Shown here in pieces: positions 24,705-33,363 of a stretch of 36,471 nt of DNA. The DNA is from Polaromonas sp. (GTDB lineage: Bacteria > Pseudomonadota > Gammaproteobacteria > Burkholderiales > Burkholderiaceae_C), in assembly GCA_013824015.1 (NCBI GenBank), contig PNNC01000200.1, positions 1-36,471 of the forward strand, written 5' to 3'. The notes beneath the pieces are model-generated. The model was not told where the DNA came from. It saw only the letters and a list, made by a program, of their open reading frames with translations, and did no database searches. Positions within the stretch are counted from its first letter, which is position 1. The number at the start of each line of letters is the position of its first letter. The position numbers and the translations under genes are program-made.

Positions 24705-26842
24705 ACAAGAATGCATGTGCGACCGGGACCGGCGTGTTGCAGATGGCATGGGCGAGGGCATCTGCCGCCGCCGTGGTCGGCGCGGCCATGCTGGCGGCCT
24801 CGCTGTCCACCGCCGTGTGGGCGCAGTCTCCCAACGCCATCGAAGCCGTGACCGGTTCGGTTCAGGGTGGTTCGGAAGTGATCCGCATCGACCTGTCCGA
24901 GGCCCTGACAACGGTGCCGACGGGTTTCACCATCCAGAGCCCGGCACGCATCGCGCTGGATTTCCCGGGCGTCAGCAATTCCATGGGCCGCTCTGCGGTG
25001 GACCTCAATCTGGGCAATTTGCGCTCTGCCAACGTGGTGCAGGCCGGGGAGCGGACCCGCGTGGTGCTCAACCTCAAGGCGTCCACCGCCTACAGCACCC
25101 AAATCCAGGGCAAATCCCTGTTGATCACCCTGGCACCGGTGGTTGCGGCCGCGCCATCGACGGTCGCCGCACCGGTGTTTGCGGAGAACCGCAACCGCGA
25201 TACCCTGCCGCTGAAAGACATCGATTTCCGCCGGGGCACTGACGCTTCGGGCCGTATCGTGGTGGACCTCGCGAACAACCAGGTCGGCGTCGATATCCGC
25301 CAGCAGGGGCAGACCCTGGTGGTGGAATTCCTGAAAACCGCTTTGCCTGAAGGCCTGCGCCGCCGCCTGGATGTGGCTGACTTTGGCACGCCGGTCCAGA
25401 GTGTGACCACCTCCCAGTTCGGGGACAAGGTCCGCATGGTGGTCGAGCCCAAGGGCCAGTGGGAGCACAGCGCCTACCAGAGCGACAACCAGTTTGTGCT
25501 GGAAGTGCGCCAGCAGAAGATCGACGAATCCAAGCTGTCCCAGGGTCCGGGCTACACCGGCGAGAAGCTGTCGCTGAATTTCCAGAACATTGAAACGCGT
25601 TCCCTGCTGCAGGTCATCGCAGACTTCACCAACTTCAACATCGTGACCTCGGACAGTGTGACGGGCGCCGTGACCTTGCGCCTGAAGGATGTGCCTTGGG
25701 ACCAGGCCCTGGACATCATTCTGCAAGCCCGCGGCCTGGGCATGCGCAAGACCGGCAATGTGCTGCTGATCGCGCCCAAGGACGAGCTGGCGGCCAAGGA
25801 CAAGCTGGACCTGGAATCGCGCAATGCGATCCAGAGCCTGGAGCAGGTCCGCACGCAGGACTTCAAGCTCAACTACGCCAAGGCGGAAGACATTGCCAAG
25901 GGTTTGCTGGGCACCGGGGCGGCCGGCGCCACCAAGATACTGTCGCCCCGTGGCAGCGTGATCTCGGAGACCCGGACCAACCAGTTGTTCGTGACCGACA
26001 TCCCTTCCAAGCTGGAACAGGTGCAAAGCCTGATTGCCAAGCTGGATATCCCGGTGCGCCAGGTGCTGATCGAGGCGCGCATTGTCGAGGCTTCTGACAC
26101 GTTTGGTAAATCCCTGGGTGTGCGGCTCGGTGGGCGTCCATTCAACACCACCAGCAACATCATGGTCGGCAGTTCCTATATTGCGCCGAATGTGCCTATA
26201 GGCACCGCACCGACCCTGGGTATCAATGTGGGAACCAATGCAGGCGATTTTGTGACCTTGCCTGGCGTCGGTCAAAACGGTTTTGGTGCCGCCACTTTCG
26301 CGGTTTCCCTGTTCAACTCGTCGCTGACCCGGCTGCTCAATCTTGAGATTTCCGCGATGGAAGCCGACGGCAAGGGCAAGATTGTGTCCAGCCCGCGCAT
26401 CGTCACCGCTGACCAGGTCAAGGCGCTGATCGAGCAGGGCACGGAGTTGCCTTACCAGCAGGCAACCTCCAGCGGCGCCACCTCCATCGCCTTCCGCAAG
26501 GCCAACCTGAAGCTCGAAGTGACGCCGCAGATCACGCCTGAAGGCAACATCATCCTGAATGTGGACGTCAACAAGGACAGTGTGGGGCGCTCGACCACCA
26601 ACGGTTTTGCGATTGACACCAAACACATCCAGACCCAGGTGCTGGTCGAAAACGGCGGCACGGTGGTGATCGGCGGCATTTTTGAACAGAACGAGCGCGA
26701 GGATGTGACCAAGGTGCCCGTGTTGGGCGACATCCCCGGGGTCGGCAATTTGTTCAAGCAACGAACCCGCACCGCCAGCAAATCCGAGTTGCTGGTGTTC
26801 ATCTCGCCCAAGATGATCAGCAACGGCGCTGCGCTGCGGTAA
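24701..26842 (+). CDS. pilQ: Type IV pilus secretin PilQ
   Basis: 713-residue outer-membrane secretin through which the pilus passes. The signal peptide is ~1-41 (cleavage after VWA). Two peptidoglycan-binding AMIN domains occupy ~45-155 and ~165-285. The N0/STN domain (GEKLSLNFQNIETRSL onwards), the secretin N1 domain and the secretin core follow, ending VPVLGDIPGVGNLF...LLVFISPKMI. The start ATG 24701 overlaps the pilP stop (ATGA). Last gene of the operon; aroK follows after ~140 bases, the usual order in this group. No terminator is seen between them, so aroK may be co-transcribed. Confidence 0.97.
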   Translation: MNKNACATGTGVLQMAWARASAAAVVGAAMLAASLSTAVWAQSPNAIEAVTGSVQGGSEVIRIDLSEALTTVPTGFTIQSPARIALDFPGVSNSMGRSAVDLNLGNLRSANVVQAGERTRVVLNLKASTAYSTQIQGKSLLITLAPVVAAAPSTVAAPVFAENRNRDTLPLKDIDFRRGTDASGRIVVDLANNQVGVDIRQQGQTLVVEFLKTALPEGLRRRLDVADFGTPVQSVTTSQFGDKVRMVVEPKGQWEHSAYQSDNQFVLEVRQQKIDESKLSQGPGYTGEKLSLNFQNIETRSLLQVIADFTNFNIVTSDSVTGAVTLRLKDVPWDQALDIILQARGLGMRKTGNVLLIAPKDELAAKDKLDLESRNAIQSLEQVRTQDFKLNYAKAEDIAKGLLGTGAAGATKILSPRGSVISETRTNQLFVTDIPSKLEQVQSLIAKLDIPVRQVLIEARIVEASDTFGKSLGVRLGGRPFNTTSNIMVGSSYIAPNVPIGTAPTLGINVGTNAGDFVTLPGVGQNGFGAATFAVSLFNSSLTRLLNLEISAMEADGKGKIVSSPRIVTADQVKALIEQGTELPYQQATSSGATSIAFRKANLKLEVTPQITPEGNIILNVDVNKDSVGRSTTNGFAIDTKHIQTQVLVENGGTVVIGGIFEQNEREDVTKVPVLGDIPGVGNLFKQRTRTASKSELLVFISPKMISNGAALR

Positions 26843-26980
26843 GCCCGCGGGCGTGTTGGCAGCGGGTGTCTGCGCAGCGCGGGCCCGGTTCCGTGGTCCC
26901 GCCATGGCGCCTGCTCGCGGATGTCCGGAACCGGCAGCGCACATCCTGATGAACCGGATCCATCCTGACAGGGGACCCCT

Positions 26981-27523
26981 GTGAATCCACCTGGCCATGT
27001 CGCGTTGGTAGGCCTTCCCGGCTCGGGGAAGTCAACGGTCGGGCGGCAACTTGCCCGGCGCCTGGGCTGGCCCTTTCTGGACTCCGACCAGATCATCGAG
27101 CAACGCATCGGGCTGTCCATCCGCGAATTTTTCGAACGTGAAGGCGAACAGCCTTTTCGCGATCTGGAGCAGTCTGTGATCGACGAGTTGACCGCCGGCG
27201 AGCCCTGCGTGTTGTCCACCGGCGGTGGCGCCGTGCTCCGGCCGGCCAACCGCGAGCACCTGCGCGAGCGCAGCCATGCCATTTACCTGCATTCCTTGCC
27301 GGAGGATGTTTTTCGCCGCCTGCGCCACGACCGCAACCGCCCGCTGCTTCAGGTGGCCGATCCGCTGGCCCGTCTGCGCGACCTGTATGCCGTGCGCGAC
27401 CCCCTGTACCGCGAAAGCGCGCGTCTGGTGGTCGAGACCGGGCGCCCCTCGGTGCCGGCCCTGGTCCACCTGATCGCGAGCCAGCTCGAAGTCGCGGGAC
27501 GGGTGCCGGCCTCGAAGCCCTGA
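26981..27523 (+). CDS. aroK: Shikimate kinase
   Basis: 180-residue cytosolic enzyme phosphorylating shikimate to shikimate 3-phosphate. Walker A is GLPGSGKS (11-18), shikimate-binding D33/D35 lie in FLDSD, the GGG motif in LSTGGGAV, and the lid arginine in RHDRNRPLL. The start is GTG 26981, seven bases after AGGGG; no ATG fits the family N-terminus. It is followed by aroB after 40 bases, the common aroKB pair behind pilQ. Confidence 0.96.
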   Translation: MNPPGHVALVGLPGSGKSTVGRQLARRLGWPFLDSDQIIEQRIGLSIREFFEREGEQPFRDLEQSVIDELTAGEPCVLSTGGGAVLRPANREHLRERSHAIYLHSLPEDVFRRLRHDRNRPLLQVADPLARLRDLYAVRDPLYRESARLVVETGRPSVPALVHLIASQLEVAGRVPASKP

Positions 27524-27563
27524 AGCGCCGGGCACAGCCCAAAGCGGCCTTTACACTTGAGCC

Positions 27564-28679
27564 ATGTTTGCAAGCCCTTCTCCGGCGACGCAGCAGGTCC
27601 GCATTGACCTGGGCGATCGCAGTTATCCCATCAACATCGGCGCCGGCCTGCTCGGTGACCCGGCCAGCTACCGGGATCTCCCGGCAGCCAGCACCGCACT
27701 GATCGTGTCGAATACCGTGGTGGCACCGCTGTACGCGGACAGCCTGCGCAACGCCCTGCAGCCGCACTACAAACGCGTGCTGCAGGTGGTCTTGCCCGAT
27801 GGCGAGATCCACAAGGACTGGCCCACGCTGCAGCTGATTTTTGACGCCCTGCTGGAAAACGGCTGCGACCGCAAAACCGTGCTGTTTGCGCTCGGCGGCG
27901 GCGTGGTCGGGGACATGACCGGTTTTGCCGCAGCCTGCTACATGCGCGGTGTGCCGTTTGTGCAGGTGCCGACCACGCTGCTGGCCCAGGTGGACTCGTC
28001 GGTGGGCGGCAAGACCGCCATCAACCATCCGCTGGGCAAAAACATGGTGGGCGCGTTTTACCAGCCGGAGCGCGTGATTTGCGACCTCGATGTGCTGCAA
28101 AGCCTGCCGCCGCGCGAGCTCAGTGCGGGCCTGGCCGAAATCATCAAGTACGGGCCGATTGCCGACATGGAATTTTTCGGCTGGATCGAGGACAACATGG
28201 CGGCCCTGCTGGCGCGCGAGCCGGCCGCGCTGGCGCATGCGATCCGGCGCAGCTGCGAAATCAAGGCCGACGTGGTGGGCCAGGACGAGCGCGAAACCGG
28301 CCTGCGCGCCATCCTCAACTTCGGTCACACGTTTGGCCATGCGATCGAGTCGGGCCTCGGCTACGGCCAGTGGCTGCACGGCGAGGGTGTGGGCTGCGGC
28401 ATGGTGATGGCGGCGCGCCTGTCGCAGCGACTGGGACGGGTCGACAGCGATTTTGTCGAGCGCTTGCGCACGCTGATCCAGCGCGCAGGGCTGCCGGTCA
28501 CCGGCCCCCGCCTGGCGCCGTCCGACAGCGCCGGGCGTTACCTGGAACTGATGCGGGTGGACAAAAAAGCCGAGGCGGGCGAAATCAGGTTTGTCGTGAT
28601 CGACGCGCCGGGCAAGGCCTCGATGCGCACGGCCCCGGACGCCCTGGTGCGCGAAGTGATTGATGCCAGCTGCGATTGA
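27564..28679 (+). CDS. aroB: 3-dehydroquinate synthase
   Basis: 371 residues, NAD- and Zn/Co-dependent enzyme converting DAHP to 3-dehydroquinate in aromatic biosynthesis. Motifs: NAD-binding [12 protein letters not shown], substrate-binding [16 protein letters not shown], and metal-ligand histidines in GHTFGHAIE and WLHGEGV. Standard length. aroK precedes it; a dispersed palindrome (copy D) separates it from dgt. Confidence 0.97.
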   Translation: MFASPSPATQQVRIDLGDRSYPINIGAGLLGDPASYRDLPAASTALIVSNTVVAPLYADSLRNALQPHYKRVLQVVLPDGEIHKDWPTLQLIFDALLENGCDRKTVLFALGGGVVGDMTGFAAACYMRGVPFVQVPTTLLAQVDSSVGGKTAINHPLGKNMVGAFYQPERVICDLDVLQSLPPRELSAGLAEIIKYGPIADMEFFGWIEDNMAALLAREPAALAHAIRRSCEIKADVVGQDERETGLRAILNFGHTFGHAIESGLGYGQWLHGEGVGCGMVMAARLSQRLGRVDSDFVERLRTLIQRAGLPVTGPRLAPSDSAGRYLELMRVDKKAEAGEIRFVVIDAPGKASMRTAPDALVREVIDASCD

Positions 28680-28698
28680 AGCGTTTTGCCAGCCCTGA

Positions 28699-28760
28699 TT
28701 TGCTATGAAAACAGTAGCTGCTTGCCCATGTTTGACATGGGCTGGAGGCCGATTTGATGC
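28699..28760 (+). repeat. Dispersed palindrome, copy D
   Basis: Longest copy: TTTGCTATGAAAACAG, TAGCTGCTTGCCCATG, five bases, CATGGGCTGGAGGCC, GATTTGATGC. The arms GCCCATG (28724-28730) and CATGGGC (28736-28742) are perfect. It occupies nearly all of the aroB-dgt gap and ends eight bases before the dgt start, leaving no visible ribosome binding site for dgt. Confidence 0.8.
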
Positions 28761-28767
28761 ATAAACC

Positions 28768-29979
28768 ATGAGTTTGCTGGCGCCCTACGCCTGCGCCCCG
28801 GCCGATTCCCGCGGCCGGCGCCACCCCGAGCCGGCCGCGCCCACGCGCTCGGCCTTCCAGCGCGACCGCGACCGCATCGTGCATTCCACCGCCTTCCGCC
28901 GGCTGGTCTACAAGACCCAGGTGTTCCTGAACCACGAGGGTGATCTGTTCCGCACCCGGCTGACGCATTCGCTGGAAGTCGCCCAGCTCGGCCGCTCGAT
29001 CGCGCGCACCCTGCACCTGAACGAGGACCTGGTCGAAGCGATTGCGCTGGCGCATGACCTGGGCCATACCCCGTTTGGCCATGCCGGTCAGGACGCGCTC
29101 AATGCCTGCCTGAAAAGCCACCATGCCGACAGCGCCGGCTTCGAGCACAACCTGCAGAGCCTGCGTGTGGTGGACACGCTGGAAGAGCGTTACCCCGACT
29201 ACAACGGGCTGAACCTGTCATTTGAGACCCGCGAGGGCATCCTCAAACACTGCTCGCGCCGCAACGCCAGGCGCATCGAGGCGCGTGAGCCCGGTGGTGT
29301 GGCGCAGCGCTTCCTGGCCAGCGCAGAGGGCCAGCCCGCGCAGCAGCCCGGCCTGGAAGCCCAGCTCGCCAACCTGGCCGACGAGATCGCCTACAACGCG
29401 CATGACATCGACGACGGCGTGCGCTCCGGCCTGCTGAGCCTGGACCAGCTGGACCAGGTGGAACTGTTCGCGCAGTATCGCCGTGAGGCCTTGCTGCAGC
29501 ATCCCGGCCTGAACGGGCGCCGCCTGTTGTTTGAAACCATACGCCGGATGCTCAGCGCCCAGGTGTATGACGTGATGGACGCCACGCGGGCGGCGCTGGC
29601 CCTGGCGGCGGTGGACAGCGTGCAGGCGGTGCGGCTGAGCCCGCCGCTGGTGCGCTTCAGCCCGGACATGGCCGCGAAGTCCTCGTCCCTCAAGCGCTTC
29701 CTGCTGCAGAACCTGTACCGTCATCCGCAGGTGGTCGACACCACCCAGACCGCGCAGCAGGTGGTGCGCGGTCTGTTTGCCGCCTACATGGCCGATCCGG
29801 CCGAAATGCCGCAGGCCCACACCGACCGCTTCGACCAGCTCGAGAGCAGCCCGCTGGCGGGTGACGGCGCGACGGCCAAACCCGAGCGGGTGGTGGCCGA
29901 CTACATCGCCGGCATGACGGACCGTTTTGCCGCCCGGGAACATGAACGCCTGATCGGCCGCGCGGCCTTTCCCGCCTGA
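28768..29979 (+). CDS. dgt: Deoxyguanosinetriphosphate triphosphohydrolase-like protein (HD superfamily)
   Basis: 403-residue dNTP triphosphohydrolase releasing tripolyphosphate from dNTPs. The family start region AFQRDRDRIVHSTAFRRL is followed by the HD metal site: H67 in TRLTHSLEV, H96-D97 in AHDLGHTPFGH, and the late Asp in the segment ADEIAYNAHDIDDG (205-217). Members of this dgt type often act on several dNTPs, so substrate specificity is not settled. It sits after aroKB, a frequent betaproteobacterial order. The MFS gene starts 5 bases after its stop, so the two are probably co-transcribed. Confidence 0.93.
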   Translation: MSLLAPYACAPADSRGRRHPEPAAPTRSAFQRDRDRIVHSTAFRRLVYKTQVFLNHEGDLFRTRLTHSLEVAQLGRSIARTLHLNEDLVEAIALAHDLGHTPFGHAGQDALNACLKSHHADSAGFEHNLQSLRVVDTLEERYPDYNGLNLSFETREGILKHCSRRNARRIEAREPGGVAQRFLASAEGQPAQQPGLEAQLANLADEIAYNAHDIDDGVRSGLLSLDQLDQVELFAQYRREALLQHPGLNGRRLLFETIRRMLSAQVYDVMDATRAALALAAVDSVQAVRLSPPLVRFSPDMAAKSSSLKRFLLQNLYRHPQVVDTTQTAQQVVRGLFAAYMADPAEMPQAHTDRFDQLESSPLAGDGATAKPERVVADYIAGMTDRFAAREHERLIGRAAFPA

Positions 29980-29984
29980 AGCTG

Positions 29985-31175
29985 ATGCGTCCCGCTGCCT
30001 GTGTGATTGCCGCGGGGGTGGTGGCGGCGCTGCATGTCGCCAAATTGCCGCCGGCGCTGCCGGTGTTGCAGCAGGCCATGGGCGTGTCGCTGCTGCAGGC
30101 CGGTTTCCTGCTGTCGCTGGTGCAGCTCGCGGGCATGACGCTGGGCTTGCCGGCCGGCTTGCTGATCCAGCGCTGGGGTCCGCGCCGCAGCCTGCTGCTG
30201 GGCCTGCTGGTGCTGGCAGCGGCCAGCGCCATCGGCGGCGTCGCGCAAACCCCGGCCGGCTTGCTGCTGTCCCGCGCGTTCGAAGGGCTGGGTTTCCTGT
30301 GTGTGGTCCTGCCTGCGCCCGGCCTGCTGCGGATGCTGGTGCCGCCCGCGCAGCTGAGCCGGGTGCTCGGCGGCTGGGGTGCCTACATGCCGCTGGGCGC
30401 CGCGCTGGCGCTGCTGGCCGGCCCTGCGGTGATGGCGCTGGCTGATGCGGCGTGGGGCTGGCGCCTGTGGTGGTGGTGCCTGTCCGCCCTGGCGGCGCTG
30501 CTCGCGCTGCTGGTCGTCTGGCGGGTGCCTGCCGACGTGCCGGCGTCCGGGACAGCTGCAGACCCACCGGCCGCGAGGTCCTGGCGAAGTCTGCTCACAC
30601 GCACCCTGCGTTCGCGCGGCGCCTGGGTGGTGTCCCTGAGTTTTGCGATGTATTCGGGGCAGTGGATGGCGGTGGTCGGATTCCTTCCGTCGATTTACGC
30701 GCAGGCCGGGGTGGCAGCGGCGACAAGCGCATGGCTGACCGCGCTGGCCGCCGGTGTCAACATCATCGGCAACCTGGCCGCGGGCCGGCTGCTGCACCGC
30801 GGTGCAGCGCCGGTGGCCTTGCTGGCGGCAGGATTTGTGGCGATGGCGCTGGGCACCGGGGTGGCGTTCGGTGTGGAGGGCAGTCCGCGCGTTCAATACC
30901 TCGCGGTGCTGGTTTTTTCGATGCTGGGCGGTTTGATCCCCGGGACCCTGTTCAGCCTCGCGGTGCGGCTGGCGCCGGGTGCGCAGGCGGTACCGACCAC
31001 CGTTGGCTGGATGCAGCAGTGGTCGGCACTCGGTCAGTTTTTCGGCCCTCCGCTGGTGGCGGCGGTGGCTGCGCAGGCCGGCCACTGGCAGTGGACCTGG
31101 GTGGTGACCGGGGCCTGCTCGCTGGCCGGATTGCTGCTGGCCGGGCAGATCCAGGGGCTGCTCAGGCGCGCCTGA
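29985..31175 (+). CDS. MFS transporter, CynX/NimT-like
   Basis: 396-residue inner-membrane protein with about twelve hydrophobic segments and the MFS loop 2-3 signature GLPAGLLIQRWGPRRSLL near residues 48-65. A hydrophilic central loop (~185-205) divides the two halves. It belongs to the large MFS_1 group related to cyanate/nitroimidazole permeases (CynX/NimT); the substrate cannot be told from sequence. It begins 5 bases after dgt and is followed by a 180-base gap with a structured leader of the next gene. Confidence 0.8.
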   Translation: MRPAACVIAAGVVAALHVAKLPPALPVLQQAMGVSLLQAGFLLSLVQLAGMTLGLPAGLLIQRWGPRRSLLLGLLVLAAASAIGGVAQTPAGLLLSRAFEGLGFLCVVLPAPGLLRMLVPPAQLSRVLGGWGAYMPLGAALALLAGPAVMALADAAWGWRLWWWCLSALAALLALLVVWRVPADVPASGTAADPPAARSWRSLLTRTLRSRGAWVVSLSFAMYSGQWMAVVGFLPSIYAQAGVAAATSAWLTALAAGVNIIGNLAAGRLLHRGAAPVALLAAGFVAMALGTGVAFGVEGSPRVQYLAVLVFSMLGGLIPGTLFSLAVRLAPGAQAVPTTVGWMQQWSALGQFFGPPLVAAVAAQAGHWQWTWVVTGACSLAGLLLAGQIQGLLRRA

Positions 31176-31263
31176 ATCGCCCTGGCTGATGCGGGCAGCG
31201 CCTGCATAGCCTTATGACGTGTTGGCATCCGGCTTGGTCCTATTCCGGGAGCAAAGCAACTAA

Positions 31264-31352
31264 CCTTGGTTCTTGTTCATTTGCTTACAAAAAGCTGATT
31301 CGCCGTGGCTTGCGGCACCCATCTTGCGTAAGCAGCGGTAACTCAACCAAGG
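31264..31352 (+). promoter_or_regulatory. Structured leader of the substrate-binding protein gene, may hide its ribosome binding site
   Basis: Nested perfect inverted repeats: outer CCTTGGTT (31264-31271) with AACCAAGG (31345-31352), middle TGCTTAC (31282-31288) with GTAAGCA (31328-31334), inner GCCG with CGGC (31302-31305, 31313-31316). The outer 3' arm contains the AAGG that would serve as Shine-Dalgarno sequence for the ATG at 31358. The pairing is visible; control by temperature or ligand is inference. Confidence 0.45.
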
Positions 31353-31357
31353 CTTGT

Positions 31358-32506
31358 ATGAAAATCCATCGTCGTGCACTCATAACGAGCGTTCTGTCAG
31401 CTGGCGCAGCGGTCTGCAGTCCCGCCCTCTGGGCTCAGGCTGGCCGGGGCGCGCGAAAAATCGTGATCGGGCAATCGGTGCCGTTGACCGGCGCGGCCGA
31501 CCAGATCGGCCTGGCCTACCTGAATGGCGCCAAGCTCTATTTCGATGCGATCAATGCCAAAAATGGTGCGGGCGGTTACAAAATCGAGGTCAAAACGCTC
31601 GATGACGGCTACAACCCGGCCAAAGCGGCCGCGAACGCCAAACAACTGATCGCCGACGAGGTGGATGCCTTGTTTGGTTTTGTCGGCACTGACAGTTGCG
31701 ACGCAGCCTTTGCCGTCGCCAAGCCCGCCAACACGCTGTTTTTTGCGCCGTTTGCGGCGTCCGACAGCCTGCGCGAGGCGTCCTTGAGCAATGCCTTCCA
31801 TATCCGTCCGGCGTTGGCCGATGAAGCCTACAAGATGGTGCGCCATTGCGCGACCTTGAACCAGAGCCGTATCGCCGTGTTCGCCGAGGACGATGCGATG
31901 GGCCGCGCCGGGCTGGCGGCTGTCAACCAGGCCCTGGCTGACCTGAAGCTGCCGCCGCTGGTGGCCAGCGCCTTTTCCCCGGTCAACAGCGACAAGGTCG
32001 GTCCGGCCGTGGCCCAGCTGGCCAGGGCCAACGCCCAGGCCATCATCCAGGTCAGCCTGTTCAACACCTCCGCCGCCTTCATCCGGGCCATGCGCAAGAC
32101 CGGTTTTGCCGGCCAGTTCCTGAATTTTTCGGTGGTCGGGATTGATCCGCTGTTCACCGCGCTCGGCAAGGAGATCGGCGGCGTGGTGATCTCCCAGGTC
32201 GTGCCCTCGCCGCGCAGCGCCGGCACGCCCATCATCAAGGAGTACCTGGATGTGCTCAACCAGACCGACCAGAACCCCAGTTACGAAAGTGTGGAGGGCT
32301 ACATTGCCGCCCGCACTTTCGCCGAGGGCGTGCGGCGCAGTGCCGCCGGCGGCAAGGTCGACCGTGCGTCGCTGCAGAAAGCCTTCGAGTCCGTGACCGA
32401 CTACGACGTGGGCGGATTCCGGGTGAACCTGCGCGCGAAAAAATACGAATCCGTGCGTCTGGTGGACCTGGTCACCATCACGCCCGACGGCAAGGTGGTG
32501 CGTTAG
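31358..32506 (+). CDS. ABC transporter substrate-binding protein, branched-chain amino acid type
   Basis: 382-residue periplasmic binding protein of the Peripla_BP_6 (Leu/Ile/Val-binding) family. The signal peptide MKIHRRALITSVLSAG carries an RR pair and could be Tat or Sec; cleavage is near ALWAQ. The mature domain starts IVIGQSVPLTGAADQIG and continues with the typical DDGYNPAKAAANAKQLI segment. No permease or ATPase genes are adjacent, so it is an orphan that may serve a transporter encoded elsewhere or act as a sensor. The frame extends upstream to 31214 but the signal peptide fixes ATG 31358. The ligand is unknown; aromatic acids and amides as well as amino acids are bound by relatives. 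Confidence 0.9.
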   Translation: MKIHRRALITSVLSAGAAVCSPALWAQAGRGARKIVIGQSVPLTGAADQIGLAYLNGAKLYFDAINAKNGAGGYKIEVKTLDDGYNPAKAAANAKQLIADEVDALFGFVGTDSCDAAFAVAKPANTLFFAPFAASDSLREASLSNAFHIRPALADEAYKMVRHCATLNQSRIAVFAEDDAMGRAGLAAVNQALADLKLPPLVASAFSPVNSDKVGPAVAQLARANAQAIIQVSLFNTSAAFIRAMRKTGFAGQFLNFSVVGIDPLFTALGKEIGGVVISQVVPSPRSAGTPIIKEYLDVLNQTDQNPSYESVEGYIAARTFAEGVRRSAAGGKVDRASLQKAFESVTDYDVGGFRVNLRAKKYESVRLVDLVTITPDGKVVR

Positions 32507-32513
32507 GCCGCGC

Positions 32514-32545
32514 GTCCCCGGCAATCGGGGGACAGATCCGATTAT
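32514..32545. repeat. Left end of RAYT element: hairpin and terminal inverted repeat
   Basis: GTCCCC (32514-32519) pairs with GGGGAC (32528-32533). GGGGACAGATCCGATTAT (32528-32545) is an imperfect inverted copy of the sequence at 33332-33351, which reads AGGGTCAGATTCCCATTA on the minus strand. Together they mark probable element ends. Confidence 0.6.
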
Positions 32546-32573
32546 GATGCGCTGGCTCACAGCGCATCACACC

Positions 32574-33272
32574 ATGGCCCGTCTCCCCCGTCTCAGTCTT
32601 CCGGGCTACCCGCAGCACATCATCCAGCGCGGCAACAACCGGCAAGCCATCAGCACCTGCACGGCCGACTACCAGACCCTGCTGGACCTGATCGACGAAA
32701 ACGCCCGGAAATTCTCGGTGGCCATCCACGCTTACGTGCTGATGGACAACCATTTCCACCTGCTGGCGACGCCGGAAACGGCCGAGGGCGTGCCGCAGCT
32801 GATGCAGGCCACGGGCCGGCGTTATGTGCGTTATTTCAATGACAGCCAGGGACGCACCGGAACGCTCTGGGAAGGGCGTTACCGGTCCACCGTGATCCAG
32901 GCCGAGCGCTACCTGCTGGCCTGCATGGCGTATATCGACCTCCATCCCGTGCGCCATGGCCTGGTGGCCCAGGCGCGCGACTATCCCTGGTCCAGCCATG
33001 GCCACTACGCCGGCTTGCGTGTGGACCGGCTGGTCACGCCGCACCCGCAGTACTGGTCATTGGGCAACACCCCTTTTGCGCGCGAAGCCGCTTACGTGCA
33101 GCGGGTGCAGGACGGCGTGCCGCCTGATCAGCAACTGGCGCTGACGCAATCCACGCTCAGCGGCTGGGCCCTCGGTGATGCGGATTTTATTGCCGACTTG
33201 CAGACCCAGACATCACGCCGTGTCAGCCGGGCGCCAGCCGGACGCCCGAAAAAGACGTCGCTGCCAGGCTAG
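32574..33272 (+). CDS. REP-associated tyrosine transposase (RAYT, IS200-like Y1 family)
   Basis: 232 residues, a single-strand-DNA HUH nuclease. The family opening is ARLPRLSLPGYPQHIIQRGNN-like; the metal-binding HUH motif is NHFH (H60, H62) in VLMDNHFHLLATP, and the catalytic Tyr is Y120 in MAYIDLHPVRHGLV. All key residues are present, so the enzyme looks active. The frame opens at 32544, but the RAYT-like start is ATG 32574. RAYTs are usually single-copy chromosomal genes linked to REP palindromes rather than fully mobile IS elements; the palindromes at 32514-32533 and 33288-33324 are candidate substrates. Confidence 0.93.
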   Translation: MARLPRLSLPGYPQHIIQRGNNRQAISTCTADYQTLLDLIDENARKFSVAIHAYVLMDNHFHLLATPETAEGVPQLMQATGRRYVRYFNDSQGRTGTLWEGRYRSTVIQAERYLLACMAYIDLHPVRHGLVAQARDYPWSSHGHYAGLRVDRLVTPHPQYWSLGNTPFAREAAYVQRVQDGVPPDQQLALTQSTLSGWALGDADFIADLQTQTSRRVSRAPAGRPKKTSLPG

Positions 33273-33287
33273 CACCCGGCCGCTGCG

Positions 33288-33324
33288 ACGGTTGTCTTGT
33301 CCCCAATTAAAATTCGACAACCGT
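33288..33324. repeat. Palindrome at the right end of the RAYT element
   Basis: ACGGTTGTC (33288-33296) and GACAACCGT (33316-33324) are perfect nine-base inverted repeats around a 19-base AT-rich loop. A second pair, CTTGT (33296-33300) with ACAAG (33326-33330), overlaps its foot. It could be the RAYT recognition hairpin or a terminator. Confidence 0.55.
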
Positions 33325-33363
33325 AACAAGAAATTAATGGGAATCTGACCCTATTTTTTCAGC

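Larger units (their letters stand above)
32528..33351 (+). mobile_element. RAYT-type element (REP-associated tyrosine transposase with ends)
   Basis: About 820 bp bounded by imperfect inverted GG(G/T)(A/T)CAGAT(T)CC ends, holding a single intact transposase gene and a palindrome near each end. This is the size and layout of single-gene Y1-transposase loci. It separates the substrate-binding protein gene from gltB, which is not part of any conserved order I know. Whether it moves as a unit or is a domesticated RAYT gene cannot be told. Confidence 0.6.

Noticed and set aside
26970-26983. AGGGGACCCCT palindrome over the aroK ribosome binding site
   Set aside because: The arms meet with a one-base centre, so no hairpin can form. 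It is just a GC-rich Shine-Dalgarno region.
24686-26998. 770-codon open frame opposite pilQ
   Set aside because: Antisense shadow of pilQ; no start signal or domain.
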